From contig JAQFVV010006198.1 in NCBI GenBank assembly GCA_028023455.1, positions 34,101,979 through 34,165,978 of the forward strand: a DNA stretch of 64,000 nt. Direction: 5' to 3'. Below are positions 12,278-24,930 of the stretch, piece by piece. The first letter of the stretch is position 1. Each line of letters begins with the position of its first letter. The stretch is from Epiperipatus broadwayi. Taxonomy: Eukaryota; Onychophora; Udeonychophora; Euonychophora; Peripatidae. A model generated the notes under the pieces. It had not been told where the DNA came from. It saw only the letters and a program-made list of their open reading frames with translations, and made no database searches. The translations under genes were made by a program, and so were the position numbers.

Positions 12278-13590
12278 TATATCAACAACAATATCATGAC
12301 TTTTCTTATGCCTCCAAGAACAGTGATATGTGATAAATATAAAATAGATTCTCTTTAAATAAAGATGCATAGATTATATGCCCAGAACTCTTGTTAGCCA
12401 AGATAAACATTCCCTGCTTTCAAAACCCTTACACAATAAACTTATGTAGTTCTTAATTCTTATAAACCAGTTATTTCTCTAGCCTTTAGTTCGTTTCTTT
12501 TTCATCCTATCTATTTTCATAAAAGTTGTTTCAATAATTCCACTCTTCTATCTTCATATATATTCCCCAATTACATTAAATAGATCTAATCCCAACCTCT
12601 CACTTCTTTATCTATAAAATTTATCTTGGTGCTCTTTCAGTATCTACACTCCCCCCCCCCCCCAAGTTCAATGCGCTGCCACCCATCTTCACATAAATTA
12701 TATTTATAATCCAAATTCTTACTCCATATTTGCATTCTTTCCCTAGTATCTAAACTTACTGCTTATGCACAATATAACAATAAGTTTATTTTAGTGTTAT
12801 TATGCATTTATTCATATTTTATATATTTATTTATATATAATCTCTTTTTATTCACATTCATTTTCCATAACTTTAGATCAACTTATCTATCCTCTTTTCC
12901 CATTCCTCACAATTATCTACCTGAAATACATTTCATATACATTTATTCCAATTCTTACATTAATGCATGTGAATAAATTATTTGTCTGTTAACTTTACAT
13001 ATTCTTTTTATTGTCCAACAGTTAGTTGGTCTTTTCCATATTATCCAATTAAACACTATTATTACTAATCTATATTCATTCTTATATTAAAATCTTCCAA
13101 ACATTTAAAATTTACTTTTAATTTCTTTCATTAAAAAGAAGTTCACTTCATTTTACCTTAAATAGCCTCAGTTGTCATCATATCTATTTTATGTAAAAAA
13201 TTTCTGAAGTTCGTTGCTAATATAAAATATATCATTTACAAATGCAGGCACTATTTACTTCTTTCCTAATAATTCTACCTCCTATTTAAGATATGAAAAA
13301 CACACCACATTGCTAATCAACTCCATTCTATTTTTTACTTTTCTTCTCATCTCAAATTCTCATTCACTAATTAAAAAAACAAAACAAAAAAAAGACTCAT
13401 TATCTTATCAAACGTTAGATTAATCTAAGCAAGAAGTTAGATTAAAACAGAATACAAAATTAATTAAGGGAATATAAAATTATTTAAACAAGTTTGAAGA
13501 ATGACAAATAGAAAACAATGAGGAAAAAGCAGATAAAAGGAATGAGCAATTCATTCATAAGGATTATTAAAAAATTATTATCACTGCCAG
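12278..13590. other. Intron sequence with a 14-base C tract, no gene
   Basis: Pyrimidine-rich and AT-rich. A run of C at 12650-12663 is the longest C tract in the window. No coding similarity found. Confidence 0.4.
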
Positions 13591-13878
13591 TTAAATTATT
13601 TCAAATGTAGCAAAAATATCATTCAATATTGCCGTCTTATAAAAAAACTTTTTAACAAAGAGAGGACGGCGAAAGGTTATCAATGGTTCCAACATGCGGA
13701 TGCATTTACCTACATTCATTGAAGGGCAACCCAGCAGCATGAATGCTAAACAACAACCGAAGTGTGCAGCTAGCTTTTGATCCCAGTCCTTACTACAAAT
13801 GCTTTCCACATGGAACTCATGCTCGCCTCGTGATCTATGAATTACGGAAAATCTCTCCATAGAAAACTGGAAAATCAT
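13591..13878 (-). CDS. Orphan open frame of unknown origin, less AT-rich than its surroundings
   Basis: Open frame of 95 codons without stops, starting MIFQFSMERFSV and ending DIFATFEII. It is markedly richer in G/C than the intron around it and contains Cys/His/Trp residues (SICSKDWDQKLAAHFGCC), unlike the low-complexity frames elsewhere. It does not match ITPK1, and I recognise no transposase or RT motif. It lies inside the ITPK1 intron on the same strand. It could be a fragment of an unidentified mobile element, a retrocopy, or an alternative exon. Low confidence that it is a real gene. Confidence 0.25.
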   Translation of the reverse strand: MIFQFSMERFSVIHRSRGEHEFHVESICSKDWDQKLAAHFGCCLAFMLLGCPSMNVGKCIRMLEPLITFRRPLFVKKFFYKTAILNDIFATFEII

Positions 13879-14299
13879 TAAGAAGCCAAACCATCAACGG
13901 AAAGAAAAGGCCAACCAGTTGGTAATCGACAAATCATGAAACAAGCAAGAAACAGTATCCATGAAAGAGTAAGGTCAATCCGAAAAAAAAAATCCTACGT
14001 AAATATAATCCGTATTATTCCATTTTAAAAGATTTGAACAGTTATGTGAACTTTAATAACTACAGCTAAAAAAATCTTTAATGTTGCTTTCATAAATTCT
14101 TATCATGATGTATTATAACTATGTGTGTGCGTATATTTAAAATTTTATTATAATGTGTTAATATTATGAATGTGTGTAAATATTGGTTTGCTTAATTATT
14201 GTTTGAACGATCTCTCTCTTATAACTGCGTCACTAATAGGTTAAGTTATAGTTAAATGTAAGTATTGGGCAAGTGTGTTAAAGATTTCCCTGCACAATT

Positions 14300-14640
14300 G
14301 AGAAAAGGAGCTAGCTTGGAGATATATCAAGAACTAGATTGTATATCTCATCTGGGCATGCTGACTATATAACCTGTGATTAGCTGGCGCCTGAGATTAA
14401 GCCTCAAAACAAATAAAGTGCTTTGGAATTTAGCAGCCGATAAGTTCTCTAGCCTGGAAATGTGATCACAGGTTATACTTTATATAGCCTCGGTCTGGTT
14501 ATAAGTACCGTTGGTATTTCATCTACCTTTGGTATTATACTTCTCTGCTCGAATAGCCGGTCTGCTGCGATAGTGAGAGTGCAGCCGGAGTTAAGATAGA
14601 GATTGAAATCATATAATCAGAGCGATTTTCTCCCACCCAG
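14300..14640. repeat. Less AT-rich interspersed segment, unidentified
   Basis: A patch with balanced composition in an otherwise AT-rich intron. It shows internal inverted similarity: CATGCTGACTATATAACCTG... and ...CAGGTTATACTTTATATAGC share 'TATATAACCTGTGAT' and 'ATCACAGGTTATA' at about 14370 and 14465. No coding frame or tRNA head found. Probably the 5' part of a compound repeat that continues into the ~440-bp family unit at 14700-15010. Confidence 0.4.
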
Positions 14641-14699
14641 TTCAATATAGATACTGAATTGGTTTCAGATCTACATAACTATATAAGCAATTTAACTTG

Positions 14700-15010
14700 G
14701 ATAAAAAAACATTATTGTGTTTTCAGTTTGGGCTTATAGTTTTGTAGTTAATTAAAAAGATAAAGAAAATAACTGCTAGAGGGATGATTAGATCAAAATA
14801 TCTGGGTACAGAGCTCTCAGATCCAAGGTTCCTCACTGATGAAAGCCAAGCTGGAAACTAGTCCGGGGATATTGAATGAATAAGCACTATATAGGATTTT
14901 GATGCACTAATCTTCTAGCATCTACTGACTATTATGACCTACACTAGGTGGGAATATTGTATAGAGAAAGTCAATACTGAAGTTCTCTTATTTATAGAAG
15001 TTCCAAGACA
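14700..15010 (+). repeat. Member of the ~440-bp repeat family (diverged copy)
   Basis: Contains the family core: 'tcagatccaaggttcctcac', 'tgatgaaagcc', 'gaaactagtccggggatatt', 'gcactatataggattttgat'. These blocks recur in the same order at 33960-34580 and, inverted, at 33710-33950 and 47120-47510. A non-coding interspersed repeat of undetermined class. Confidence 0.65.
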
Positions 15011-17846
15011 GAGATCTACATTCAATGGGAAAGAATGATTGAGCAAAAAATCTGATTTTTGAATCATGATATGTTTGCATTTAGAGTCAATACTTTTCAC
15101 TTTTTTAAAATCAATTATATTGACTTAGGCTATTTTATTGCAATTACCAGGCAGTAATAATAAAATAATAATTTTACAGTGATTTAAAAGTTTAAAATTA
15201 TATTTTTCTACCAAAAAAAAAAAAAAAGAAGAAATCTATAATTATTTTTCTTAGTGTTAAAATAATTAATCCTGTCAGATGCATAGTCATAATGGGTTTT
15301 TAATAGTCTTCATCCCCCCCCCCCCGATCTCATTATAGGAATATTCAATATTAAAAATCTTTCCTGACTCAACTCATAATAATATAAAAGCTAATAGTAT
15401 TGACAACAAATCAGACAGTTACAGTGTCATCTAAAAACAATTGCTAAAAGGAAATGCTATATTAAAGCATACATTTCATATACAATAAATTTTTAACTTA
15501 AATATGTTGAAAATTCATTTCAATAGTCTTGATCTGACTGATAATAGTTGAATGATAAAAAGGTTAGTAATATACAAATAGCAAGTTTATTATCCTTTTT
15601 TTGTAAGTCAATCAATTTATATATAAAAATTATTTAATTAATATTATCATTACAGAGGTAACACTGTTTATCTTGCACTTCATGGACCCCAATTTTTTTT
15701 GGATTAATAATTTTCCCATCTAAATTCAACAATACTCATCTCTTCCAGCCCTTATAAAGTTCTCATATCTGTAAAATATTCATATTCTTCTGGAAACTTA
15801 AGTACTTATTAAATGTAGTATACATAGTGAAAATACCATTATTCCAAAATCTTCACAATATGAAAACTTCTAAAATCCACATACTTTTATGTCAGCATCA
15901 TGATACTACAAAAACAGAATAACATGCAAAAAATTATCCCTACACCTTCCTTGCATTTATTTATGAAAAAAGTGAATAGTTAAACAGCACATTAAAGAAT
16001 GTTCACCTATATGCGATGTCAATATATGTGATGCATATTAATTTTTGTGAGTTTATCCTCAAAATTAAAGTATGAAAGTAAAATATCTAGGCATTTTTAC
16101 AACAACCATCACAGTAATGGTAAACATAGACACAAATTCTATAATCTCCATAATACCCTTTAAATTTAATAAATTTTCCAAGATGGTAGCAGCTATTTTT
16201 CCACCTCAGAGCACCGGACTCAGAACAAAATATAGAAGATATGGTGGTTCCACTATATTCTTCCTGCAGTAAAATTTTTGACTATAATTGCAAGCAATTT
16301 TCATTAGTTTGTGACTTTATGAGTGCTTTTATTGAAAAAGTTATGCAAAAAAAAAATCATTTTCTTATGTAAATCAATCAAGAGTTACTTATGTATTTAA
16401 TATAAAATGACTTTCAAAGTAGGATTTATTTAGTAAAAGAAAATGTAGGTACAATACTAGAAATAATAATTATCCTAGCTTTATCACGCAGTTAATGTGT
16501 GAATGAGAGATTTTGGAACATAATTGTCGCATAAATTAAAATCTCAAATTTTATATATATATATATTTTAGATTATACTTCAATAACATTAAACAATATA
16601 TATTTTAATTTAACAGTAAGTATATATTTATATATAGTGAACTCGTGACCCACTGATTATAAAAGTATTATTTTTCTGCATCCAACATTATTGTTTTTGA
16701 TCTAGAAAGACAGCCGTAATATACATTATAAAATTATAACATCTATCAAATCAGAAAGACAGCCATAGTAATGTAATATACAGAGCTCGCAAATAAGCTC
16801 TTAACAAGCTTTGCAGAATATCCCCAACCCCAGACCAGTTTCTGCTACTGGCTTCCTCAGTGAGGTGCTAGAATATTCAAGCATTAGATAAAAAATACCA
16901 GGACAAGCCCAGCACTTTATCTAATGAATAACTATTAAGTAGAAAATCTGAAATTTTCAGACATCCATATGTCTATCTAACTTAAATAGCCATATGGGAC
17001 TGAACCATATATATTATAAAATTATAACATCTGTCATTGACAAATCATGTTTCCAATGCAATATTTTCTGCATTCATATAGCATTTTATTTTAGCATCAA
17101 ATGATAATTTCATTATTTTATTAAAAAAGTAATCATGTCTTCTCTCTATTTTTAATTATTATAATTCAAAAATATGTTTTTCTTTTATCTTTTTCTTTAA
17201 AAAAAATAGAAATATCCTAAGAACAATTAACTTCACTCTCAAGTTATTCTCATTCTACTACTAGTTTTTTAGAAAAGAAACATTAGTGTGTGAGCTTCCT
17301 ACATGGTTTTCCAGAAATTCGGAAGCATCATTTCAAAGATCAATTAAAAGGTTAAATTTGTTTGAAATTAATAAATGTCAATTTTTTAAAATAATAAATT
17401 AATGAAGGGATAAGATTATTTGCAGGGAAAAGCAATCTTATCTATAATTAACATCAACAATGACTTTTTTAAAACATACATATTTAATACAATATTAAAA
17501 TTATACATATACTATATTTCTATAAATACATGTACCATCATCACATAATAGGTAAATGTTTTCAATTATAATATTAACATAGTAATTGAATCTAACGGCT
17601 ATGTTGTGCTTTATGTCTACAATACTTATTACATTGTCCATATCCATATTTTTTAATAGAATTCTTTTCGATCATTTTATGTATCTATTATTTGTATTTT
17701 CTGATCCCTTTAAAAACTTTATCATGAATTTACTCTACAAACTAAAGCTTTAATGCAGACATGAAGACATCATGCAAGTTATATATTTTGTAAAAAGGAT
17801 TAACAAATGGTTGATTAGAAGCATAGCATAGATAATAACTGCTAAC
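15011..17846. other. ITPK1 intron with a diverged repeat near 16.8 kb
   Basis: Holds a 12-base C tract at 15314-15325 and an (AT)n run at about 16552-16567. The segment at 16785-16960 (ACAAGCTTTGCAGA..., CTCAGTGAGGTGCTAG, ATAAAAAATACCAGGAC) is also seen in altered form at 48745-48960, marking a second old interspersed repeat family. No exon seen. Confidence 0.5.
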
Positions 17847-17890
17847 CTGATGGGCTAAACTTGATCCATGGGCAACTGATGGCTTGCACA
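17847..17890 (-). CDS. ITPK1: ITPK1 micro-exon carrying the CKP.VAHG ATP-binding motif
   Basis: Very short 44-bp exon. With the carried G it makes 15 codons: VCKPSVAHGSSLAHQ. C-K-x-x-V-A-H-G is a hallmark of ITPK1 and contains the nucleotide-binding lysine of the ATP-grasp fold. Acceptor TTCTTACAG and donor CAG|GTTAGC. It leaves phase 0, which matches the ATG-starting next exon exactly. Its small size would make it easy to miss by automated annotation. Confidence 0.9.
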
Positions 17891-18090
17891 CTGTAAGAAT
17901 CAACAGAGGGAAAGAGGTTAAAGGATAGAATTATGAAAGACTTATGACAAAGGATTACAGAAGCTCAAAGCTAAAAGTTTAGTAACGTTAATAAAAAAGC
18001 AAATTTAGAAAGCAAGAAATAAAATTTAAAAAAAAAAAATGCATTTATAAAACTTAGTAAGAAAACAAGCAAACAAAAAAAAAAGTTTAC

Positions 18091-18186
18091 CAAAAGGAAA
18101 TTTCACACCAGCATCTTTTAATTTCTGAAGATTTTCCTGTGGGTTAACAGTGGTCAGCTCTACGAATGTTGGAGTAAAAACAATTT
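18091..18186 (-). CDS. ITPK1: ITPK1 coding exon
   Basis: 96-bp exon completing the split codon from the 24.6-kb exon (A|AA = Lys) and ending with a single G. It reads IVFTPTFVELTT ... AGVKFPFG. The 'P.F.EL' and 'G..FPF' elements match the start of the ITPK1 ATP-grasp region. Acceptor GAATAG (weak polypyrimidine tract) and donor GTAAAC. The next exon lies only about 200 bp downstream, the shortest intron seen here. Confidence 0.92.
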
Positions 18187-18339
18187 CTATTCAATAGAGA
18201 AAAAAAGCTATTGAGTGTATGCTCACACACACATAGACTTTTTAAAATTATGAAAACTAAATTCTTTCAATGATGCTCTCCCATTCCAATAATATTATTT
18301 AATTAAATAATATTAAAATAATGAACTTTTACAACCAAA

Positions 18340-18615
18340 TATGCAATATATAAGGCATATGAGCACAGACTTTCACATGACCCACCACTCTCCACACTAT
18401 CTCATAACACTGATACACTTGAACACATATATGTTGAAAAGATAAATAATCACCAATATATGTATTTCATGCTAAAACAGCAATCATCAGTTGGTCCAGA
18501 TTACCATCTCCACACATATATGCTATAAGTGCTCAGGTATATATTAAGATAGCCAAACTTCATACTTTAATGGACAGGCTTCAATCTACTCCACACTCAA
18601 ACTCTTCACCAAATA
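18340..18615 (-). repeat. Interspersed repeat, solo copy of the family at 24.9-25.5 kb
   Basis: Shares 'cacactatctcat', 'agataaataatcaccaatat', 'catcagttggtccagattac', 'catctcc' and 'taatggacaggcttcaa' with the paired arms at 24931-25510. It probably inserted into the intron just upstream of the 18.1-kb ITPK1 exon. The family has a possible tRNA-like B-box end (see 25305-25510) and may be a SINE. Confidence 0.65.
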
Positions 18616-20016
18616 TGATAAATTTTAAAAAGTACCCCATTAAAAAATTAATTTTTTACATATTTAGTGGCAGGTTAAGATATTTAAAGACTCAAGGAAT
18701 AAATAAATTTTGGAAGTTTTCAGTTATAGTCAATGTAGAAGTGGATAAGAGAGAAATGGAAAAGGATAACCTGAAAATATGACATTTAAAAAAAAGAAAT
18801 AATTGTTAAAAAAATAAATTCTATATTAATATTACATTACAATTTGACATTATGTGATTAATTTTTATAATAAACAATGAATTTCATTTAAATATAAAAT
18901 TTTATTTATTTGGATTTTTTTAAAAAAAGAAGATATAATACACAATTTTATATAATTCCAGTAAAACATATACATTGTTAAAAACCATGAATTTTAATTC
19001 AAGCTTGAAAAAGACAAAAATAAAAAAAAGAATTAAAATAAAAATCCAGTAAAAAACAATTTGTTTGCTTAACTGATTAATTTATGAGCATATTATAAAT
19101 GAATAATTATTTACATCCACAATTTTTGATTTACTACATAGAAAATAATTACAACTTCCTACAAACTCTATTTTAGTAATATGTTGTTAGCTTACATGAA
19201 AATCATTCTAAACTAATGTAAATAAATAATAATGATGTTAATCAATAACACGGATACATATTCGTATGTACTTACACATGCAATCAAGTTAAATAATCCA
19301 AATGATGTTCGTTCACATACATTTTCTCTTTACATGTAATTGGATAGATATTTCTCTTAAAATACATTCTAATCAACAGATGCATAAAAAATTTAATGAT
19401 GGCATTGGTAGGAAAAAAAACAACATAAGATGTAATATTATTGACTCTGCCAAAATTTCAATCAGAAATTTTAACTATTTTTTTTTTAAAATCTACACAC
19501 GAATACATATGTCATATATCCCACTCTTTCCAGTATACTTTGAATATTATATGAACCACAGCAATATTTCTTGGATTTAATGTTATAGCAAATACCGAAG
19601 ATATTACTCGAACCATTATGGATTTCAAACACATCCCTTGCATATGTAAGATTATGATGCTTTGCAATACTTCTTATATTTAACCTTATAGCACATACTC
19701 ACAGCAATATATGAATCTTTAGGGATCCCAAAGATGTTTCATATATATTGTGGGTAATAATAACCTTTTACAAAATTTCCAATCTTTAATTATCTGAAAA
19801 TATTCGTAAACATTTTCCCATAGAGAATTCTCTATATAAAAAATGATAAAAAGAAAAGCATATTTAAAGGTTCACTGTTCTGCACCATACATGCTGCTGA
19901 TATCATCAAGATAATAATGGCAAACATAAGTCAAATAATCTAGGAGAGATGGGGTAATAAAAACTATTTTGATAAAATGTTGTTATAATTTTTTTACAAA
20001 TTTTTATGTTTAAAAA
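18616..20016. other. ITPK1 intron, no element recognised
   Basis: A/T-rich with long A runs. The plus-strand frame at 19302-19580 has no family signature and a low-complexity tail and is not called. Ends at the 3' end of the 20-24 kb LINE. Confidence 0.4.
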
Positions 20017-21705
20017 TAATCTTTATTCAAGATTCAAAAAGGTTACATACATTATATGTAAAAGAAACATGAGCTCTTGCAAACACGTTGATCTCATATG
20101 ATTACATACATATACATTGAGGGTTTTTTTTTTTTTTTGCAGTAGATAAAAAATTACAGTAATTAAAAGTAAAATACTAATGATATAATAAGGTACATGT
20201 ATCAAAATAGAATTGTGACATGAGTGTCTGATGTTCCTCCCAAGTGATGGAGTATTAATTCTGGAGTTCAGGATGCTTTGATGGCAGTTCAATAGGCTCA
20301 GACTTGAAAGGTATTTATATGTGTTGGTTGAAGTTCTGGCATATATTCTGGCTTTGATGAGATTGGAATTAGGTTTGCAATGAACTGACCAGAGTATGAT
20401 AAGCTGAAACATGTCCACATCAAATGATGTCAGTGGGCCACTGTGCATTTTCAAAGGGTGTGTGGATCAACTTCTGGTTATCTGGACACTGCTGAAAATT
20501 TTCTTACAGGTTGACAGTTTGCTTAAAAAGTGATCAAATGCCGGCATGTATATCAGAGTGAGAGGTTTTTGCATAAACGCTCTTAGCTGCTGTAGCTTGT
20601 TTGAAGAAATAAATGGGTGGCGTTGCATGTTATTTCTAAAGCAGAAGTTTGCATATAATACAAAGGTGGCTGCATGAGCAGTAAGGATAGACCATCTCTG
20701 ATATGAGTTAATATACTTCAGAGTGAGATGTCAATTTGTCTTTAGGTGTTTATCATGGTGTTATGGGTGGTAGCCAATGGAGAACAGATGTAGAACAAAT
20801 GGTGCTGTCTCGTCGGATGCATGACATAAGTTGCAGAAAATATCAATATGTGTGTATAGTCATTGGTAACAGAGAAAGTATGAAGTGGGTAAGGCATGAA
20901 GGTTAAGCCTAAATATAAAATCAAAATACCTAGGTTCTAACCACCATATCTTGAAGTTCTGTAGCAGTTGTCAGTTGTTAATGCCTAGCATTGGGAAGAA
21001 GTGGTCCATAGATTGATTAGAATATAGTATACTGTGGATTTTCTAATATATGTACTTGTCATTTGCCTGGAGAGATATTTCATCATGTGTCTTGAATTTG
21101 GTTGATGAGTGACGACACACATCCAACTGGGAAAGGGGTAGGCGATTAGAGAGGATCACCTTGAGTAAACATTGAAGCTTTGGAAATTGGTTAATTATGG
21201 ATATCACAAGATTTACAGTTTTCTGAATATAAAAACATCCAATATTGTGGAGCCACTGTCTTCCTCCAACATAAAAGCTTATTATAAAGAGAAGAAATTG
21301 TAGAGGTGAAAACTTTTGAAGACTTAATAATAGAGCAGTAGTAGGAGAAGATTGAATAGTTGCACTTTGGACTACAGGAAAAAGTATGCCTTAGAAAGGT
21401 TGGTAATGTGTGTTGCATCACCTTTAATCTTGTTTTGAATTTTTTTCCTTCATTACATTGGCATCAATCTTTTTCCTTCATTACATTGGCATTAATATAA
21501 AAAGAGAAACCAAGAAAGTTGCTTGGCTTTCCAACATATATTGATGTAGAGGGCTTTTTGGTGAGTAGAAATCAGGTGGCAGTTTTATTGGGATTGAAGT
21601 TAAGTTTAAAGTTGCCAGTGTATTCTTCAAAAATTTTTTGGAGTATAGGAAGCTGTTACAAGATGCGAGGAAGACAATGATGCCATCCATGCATGATATA
21701 TATTA

Positions 21706-22373
21706 TTAGGTATGTGTTATTAGAATGCCTTGGATTTTGCACTGAATTTTCTCTAATAGTGGATTAATATAGAATATGAACAATAAAGAAATGAGAGGGA
21801 AATCTTGGGAAACGAATTGTGTAGGGGTAAACGATAGCGAGTTTTGCCACTGAGTATGATATAAATCAAGACTCAGTAACAGATTGGTTATTACGTATAG
21901 TATGTTATGCAGAATTATGACATTAGAAAGCATGTCTACTACGATATTTGTGGGGACAGAGGCAAATGTGGTCTCAATATCAATATGTACAACAATAAGT
22001 GCATATTTTTTTGCTGTCTTAAATTTGTGTTGATTATTGTTTTGAATAAGAGTGCAGCTTGAGTAGTGGAAGACCCTTTCCCAGTGAATTGCATGGATGA
22101 AATTAATGGAAGCAAGTGCAATTCAAGTTTATCTTTAGTAATTTCTCCTGGATCGGGTCGAAAGTCAGTGAGAGTAAAAATAAGGACCATCTTTTTATTA
22201 AATAGAACCATTGCAATAGAATATAGAACATGGATATGATATACCTTCTGAGCTAGGTAGTTAGCTAGATCACACAAATATTGTGTAGAGAATTGACCTG
22301 AGGTGAGAAAACACAAATTTTGGAATTCTATTGGCACTGTATATGGTAGAAAGTATATTGACAAAGTCAGCAA
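21706..22373 (-). pseudogene. LINE reverse transcriptase core (broken)
   Basis: Two overlapping-frame pieces of the RT from the 20-24 kb element. The 22373-21939 piece contains 'DFRP', then 'GKGSSTTQAALLFKTI' and a following '...LLLYILILRPHLPLS', equivalent to the 'LFLDFSKAFDTV' block with a frameshift. The 21933-21706 piece continues with 'QFVSQDFPLISLLFIFYINP'. The RT catalytic aspartates are not readable intact. No function is expected. Confidence 0.65.
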
Positions 22374-22520
22374 TGTGAAAGAATGTTTTTTTCAGGTGAT
22401 CCAAAAAGATCTGTGATTGGTGTGAATGTGTTAAGTGCCTGGAGTTTTCAATTGAAATGTTGATAAATAGAATCAATCATATTGTGATCAGCACGAGTGA
22501 TTCCACTCAATGCCATAGGA

Positions 22521-22819
22521 CAGCAGTCCCCAACCTTTTTGCACTTCAGAGCACATTCTATATAATACTGGCCAGGTGGCGGGCACCATTTATTTTTTTC
22601 AATGCAAATTTATAGTTGGATATTGTTAATAATACACATAATGTACAAAAAAATATTTATTTCAAAAATAAAATTTTAACATTTGATTACAATATAATAC
22701 AATAACTTATTAAGAAATTTTAAAAATTAAATTTATTTGTATCAGATAAATAATTTTTTATCGTGTTTGGATAGCGGCGGGCACCATGGTGCCCGTGGGC
22801 ATAGGGTTGGGGACCTCTG
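22521..22819. mobile_element. hAT-type MITE (299 bp) with exact 8-bp target duplication
   Basis: Ends are CAGCAGTCCCCAACC and, inverted, CAGAGGTCCCCAACC, which is typical of hAT termini. It is flanked by CCATAGGA at 22513-22520 and again at 22820-22827, a perfect 8-bp duplication. The interior is AT-rich and non-coding, with a GC-rich sub-terminal hairpin (GGGCACCATGGTGCCCG) at 22778-22794. It inserted into the LINE at 20017-23885 and is therefore younger than that element. It depends on an hAT transposase supplied elsewhere. Confidence 0.92.
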
Positions 22820-24591
22820 CCATAGGAACTCAAACATTCTAGGATAACCCAGGGCTCAATGAATGTAGCCCAGTGACCATGTGTGTTACTGGGTACAGCT
22901 AATTCTTTTCTTTTTTTGTGTCTAAATAATTATTAAGTTTATTGCAAGCATCATTGTAGGCCTCTGTATGCTTATAAATGTGATGATGTGTGTTATGTGC
23001 ACATGGTCATCAACTTGTGAAATTCATCAATCAATGTGAGCCACTGGCAAAGGGGTAGGGGTGTGTGTTAGATGATTAATATTGAATGACAGAATGTTGA
23101 TGGCTGCAAGATATCTTTGAACAGGTCAATCGACATATCTTTAAGTTTATACATCACATGTTTCAGAAAACAAAAAATCAGGACTGGATGTGAGAAGACG
23201 AATTTTTGATTTAAAACAGAATCATAGCTGTCTGCATTTCATTCAGGTTAAATATAAGGATTTGTGCAGAGTGATCGGAAAGTGAAAAAGGATTGAGATT
23301 TAAGTCAATCAAGTAGTGTAGGGAGAATAGAAACACAGGTCGATAAGAGTAGCATGGTGTTTATTAGGGAAGGTTACTGCATTGTGTGGCAAAAAGCATT
23401 CAGTATTCATGAGTGGAAGGGCAAGTTGACGTAACTAGATGAAGATTGCATAGTTTATATTAAAATCCCCCATAGATATAATTATGTGGTGGGTGGATTC
23501 AAGTAAAGAGTTAAGTGTAAGAATTATGTGTGAAATGACGGTAGGACCAGGGAGGAAATATTGCATGCAATGATACAGTGGTGAAACATAGTAATTAATA
23601 GATTTGCATCTATGCAAATGATCTTTATATGAAACAAATGGATGGATGGCCTACAATTAGTGCAGTACCAGCAGATGGCATTGAGATATCTCTGGAGTAT
23701 GCATTAAATGTTTGTTTGCTTAGATAAGTGGAGGAGTCATTTTGTGAAACGCTATGTATCTTAGTTTCAAAAAGGTGATTAATATGTGAATGTATGATAT
23801 TAATCTATATATTCAACTGATATATCTTAGATGCTGCATTCTATCCTCTGACATTAAATGAGGCTATTTTTATATTTTAATTGCTAGTATGAGAGTATTA
23901 TATTGTCAATACTAGAGATGGTTTGAATACTATGTGAAGACATCCAGTAGATGTAGAGTTAAACAGTAGTATCTTTTGATTGGAAATGATCCATGATTAC
24001 TGCAGGCCTAATTATAGAAATATATAACTATATCATTGGGAAGCCAACTCAGTAATCATTCCAATTTTATCCCTTATAAAAGCATTTCTCTGATTTATTA
24101 ACCCAAGACCTAAGTCAGAATTTCTAATCACATGATCTGCTATAAGCTTGGGGATCCTAAGTTTATGCAAAGAAAATATATTTTAGCCTCAGTATTTCAA
24201 ATTCTAGATTTTAAGTGAGGGATCATATAACATTCAAGTAAAAGAAGTGATTAATTGAAATTTGAACCAAAAACCCAAACTCTTTAGTTAATCTAATACA
24301 GCATCAAACAGCCCAGGGCAAACAACTTCGATTTTGCAAAATACCTTGTTTAATTAATTAAAATTGGCAATCAAAAAATTTATCTAAGTATTTAATATAT
24401 TCAATGTGCTATTATTTTTTAAACCAAATCAACTTACATATAAAATGCATTTTAAATTTGACTTTTTTTTTTATCTAAAATTTTATAGAGATATTAATTA
24501 TTTTTATAAACGTCATATATAATATTCTTTCATAATTGGTTTATGCAACTATATATTCAGGTAAGAACTATGTTAAAGTGCAAATACTTAC

Positions 24592-24709
24592 TATCTTCAC
24601 AAACACCACTGTCTTCAATTAATTTATATTGACGATACCGGTCAAGCAATTTTCTAACATTATTTAAAGGATCAATAACAATGATTTCAGGATGGGCACT
24701 TAGATACTC
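24592..24709 (-). CDS. ITPK1: ITPK1 coding exon
   Basis: 118-bp exon with acceptor TTTTTAG and donor GTAAGT. It enters in phase 0 and leaves one base of the next codon. It reads 39 codons starting EYLSAHPEIIVIDPLNNVRK and ending GVCED. The E-Y-x-x-A-H-P-E-x-I-V-x-D-P-L signature is the ITPK1 segment just before the ATP-grasp domain. It follows the 46.1-kb exon after an intron of about 21.4 kb that carries most of the repeats in this window. No stops or frameshifts. Confidence 0.93.
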
Positions 24710-24930
24710 CTAAAAATAAATGGTTGAAACCATATTTTATCAAACAAAAATTAATTACATTACAAATTATATATAAATAATTATACATATGATTTAGTTC
24801 CAGAAAAATTATCTTCTAATCTGAATTTATGAAAAATGGGTGCAAACTTCCCATAAAATATTAGTAATGTTTGGTTGGAATCACAGTACAATAAAAATAA
24901 CTATTTTCATATATAAATGATTATAACTAT

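Larger units (their letters stand above)
20017..23885 (-). mobile_element. Non-LTR retrotransposon with AP-endonuclease and RT, decayed
   Basis: Minus-strand LINE of about 3.9 kb, 3.6 kb without its insertion. Its coding region begins near 23878 with 'KIASFNVRG', the N-terminal strand of the apurinic endonuclease, where a TAG follows G. Next comes 'IIISMGDFNIN' (catalytic DFN) at about 23460-23440. RT blocks follow: 'SMQFTGKGSSTTQAALLF' (fingers, normally Q.GFR..RST), then 'FVSQDFPLISLLFIFYINPL' (normally G.PQG.PLSPLLF), then 'DGIIVFLAS' (degraded YADD) and 'SPKSPLHQYMLE'. A polyadenylation signal AATAAA reads on the minus strand at 20022-20027. The open frames are short and shifted, so it is inactive. 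The clade (Jockey/CR1-like) is not resolved. Confidence 0.75.

Noticed and set aside
20388-22476. Series of minus-strand frames as separate small genes
   Set aside because: They are fragments of one LINE polyprotein broken by frameshifts, with RT and endonuclease blocks in the expected order.
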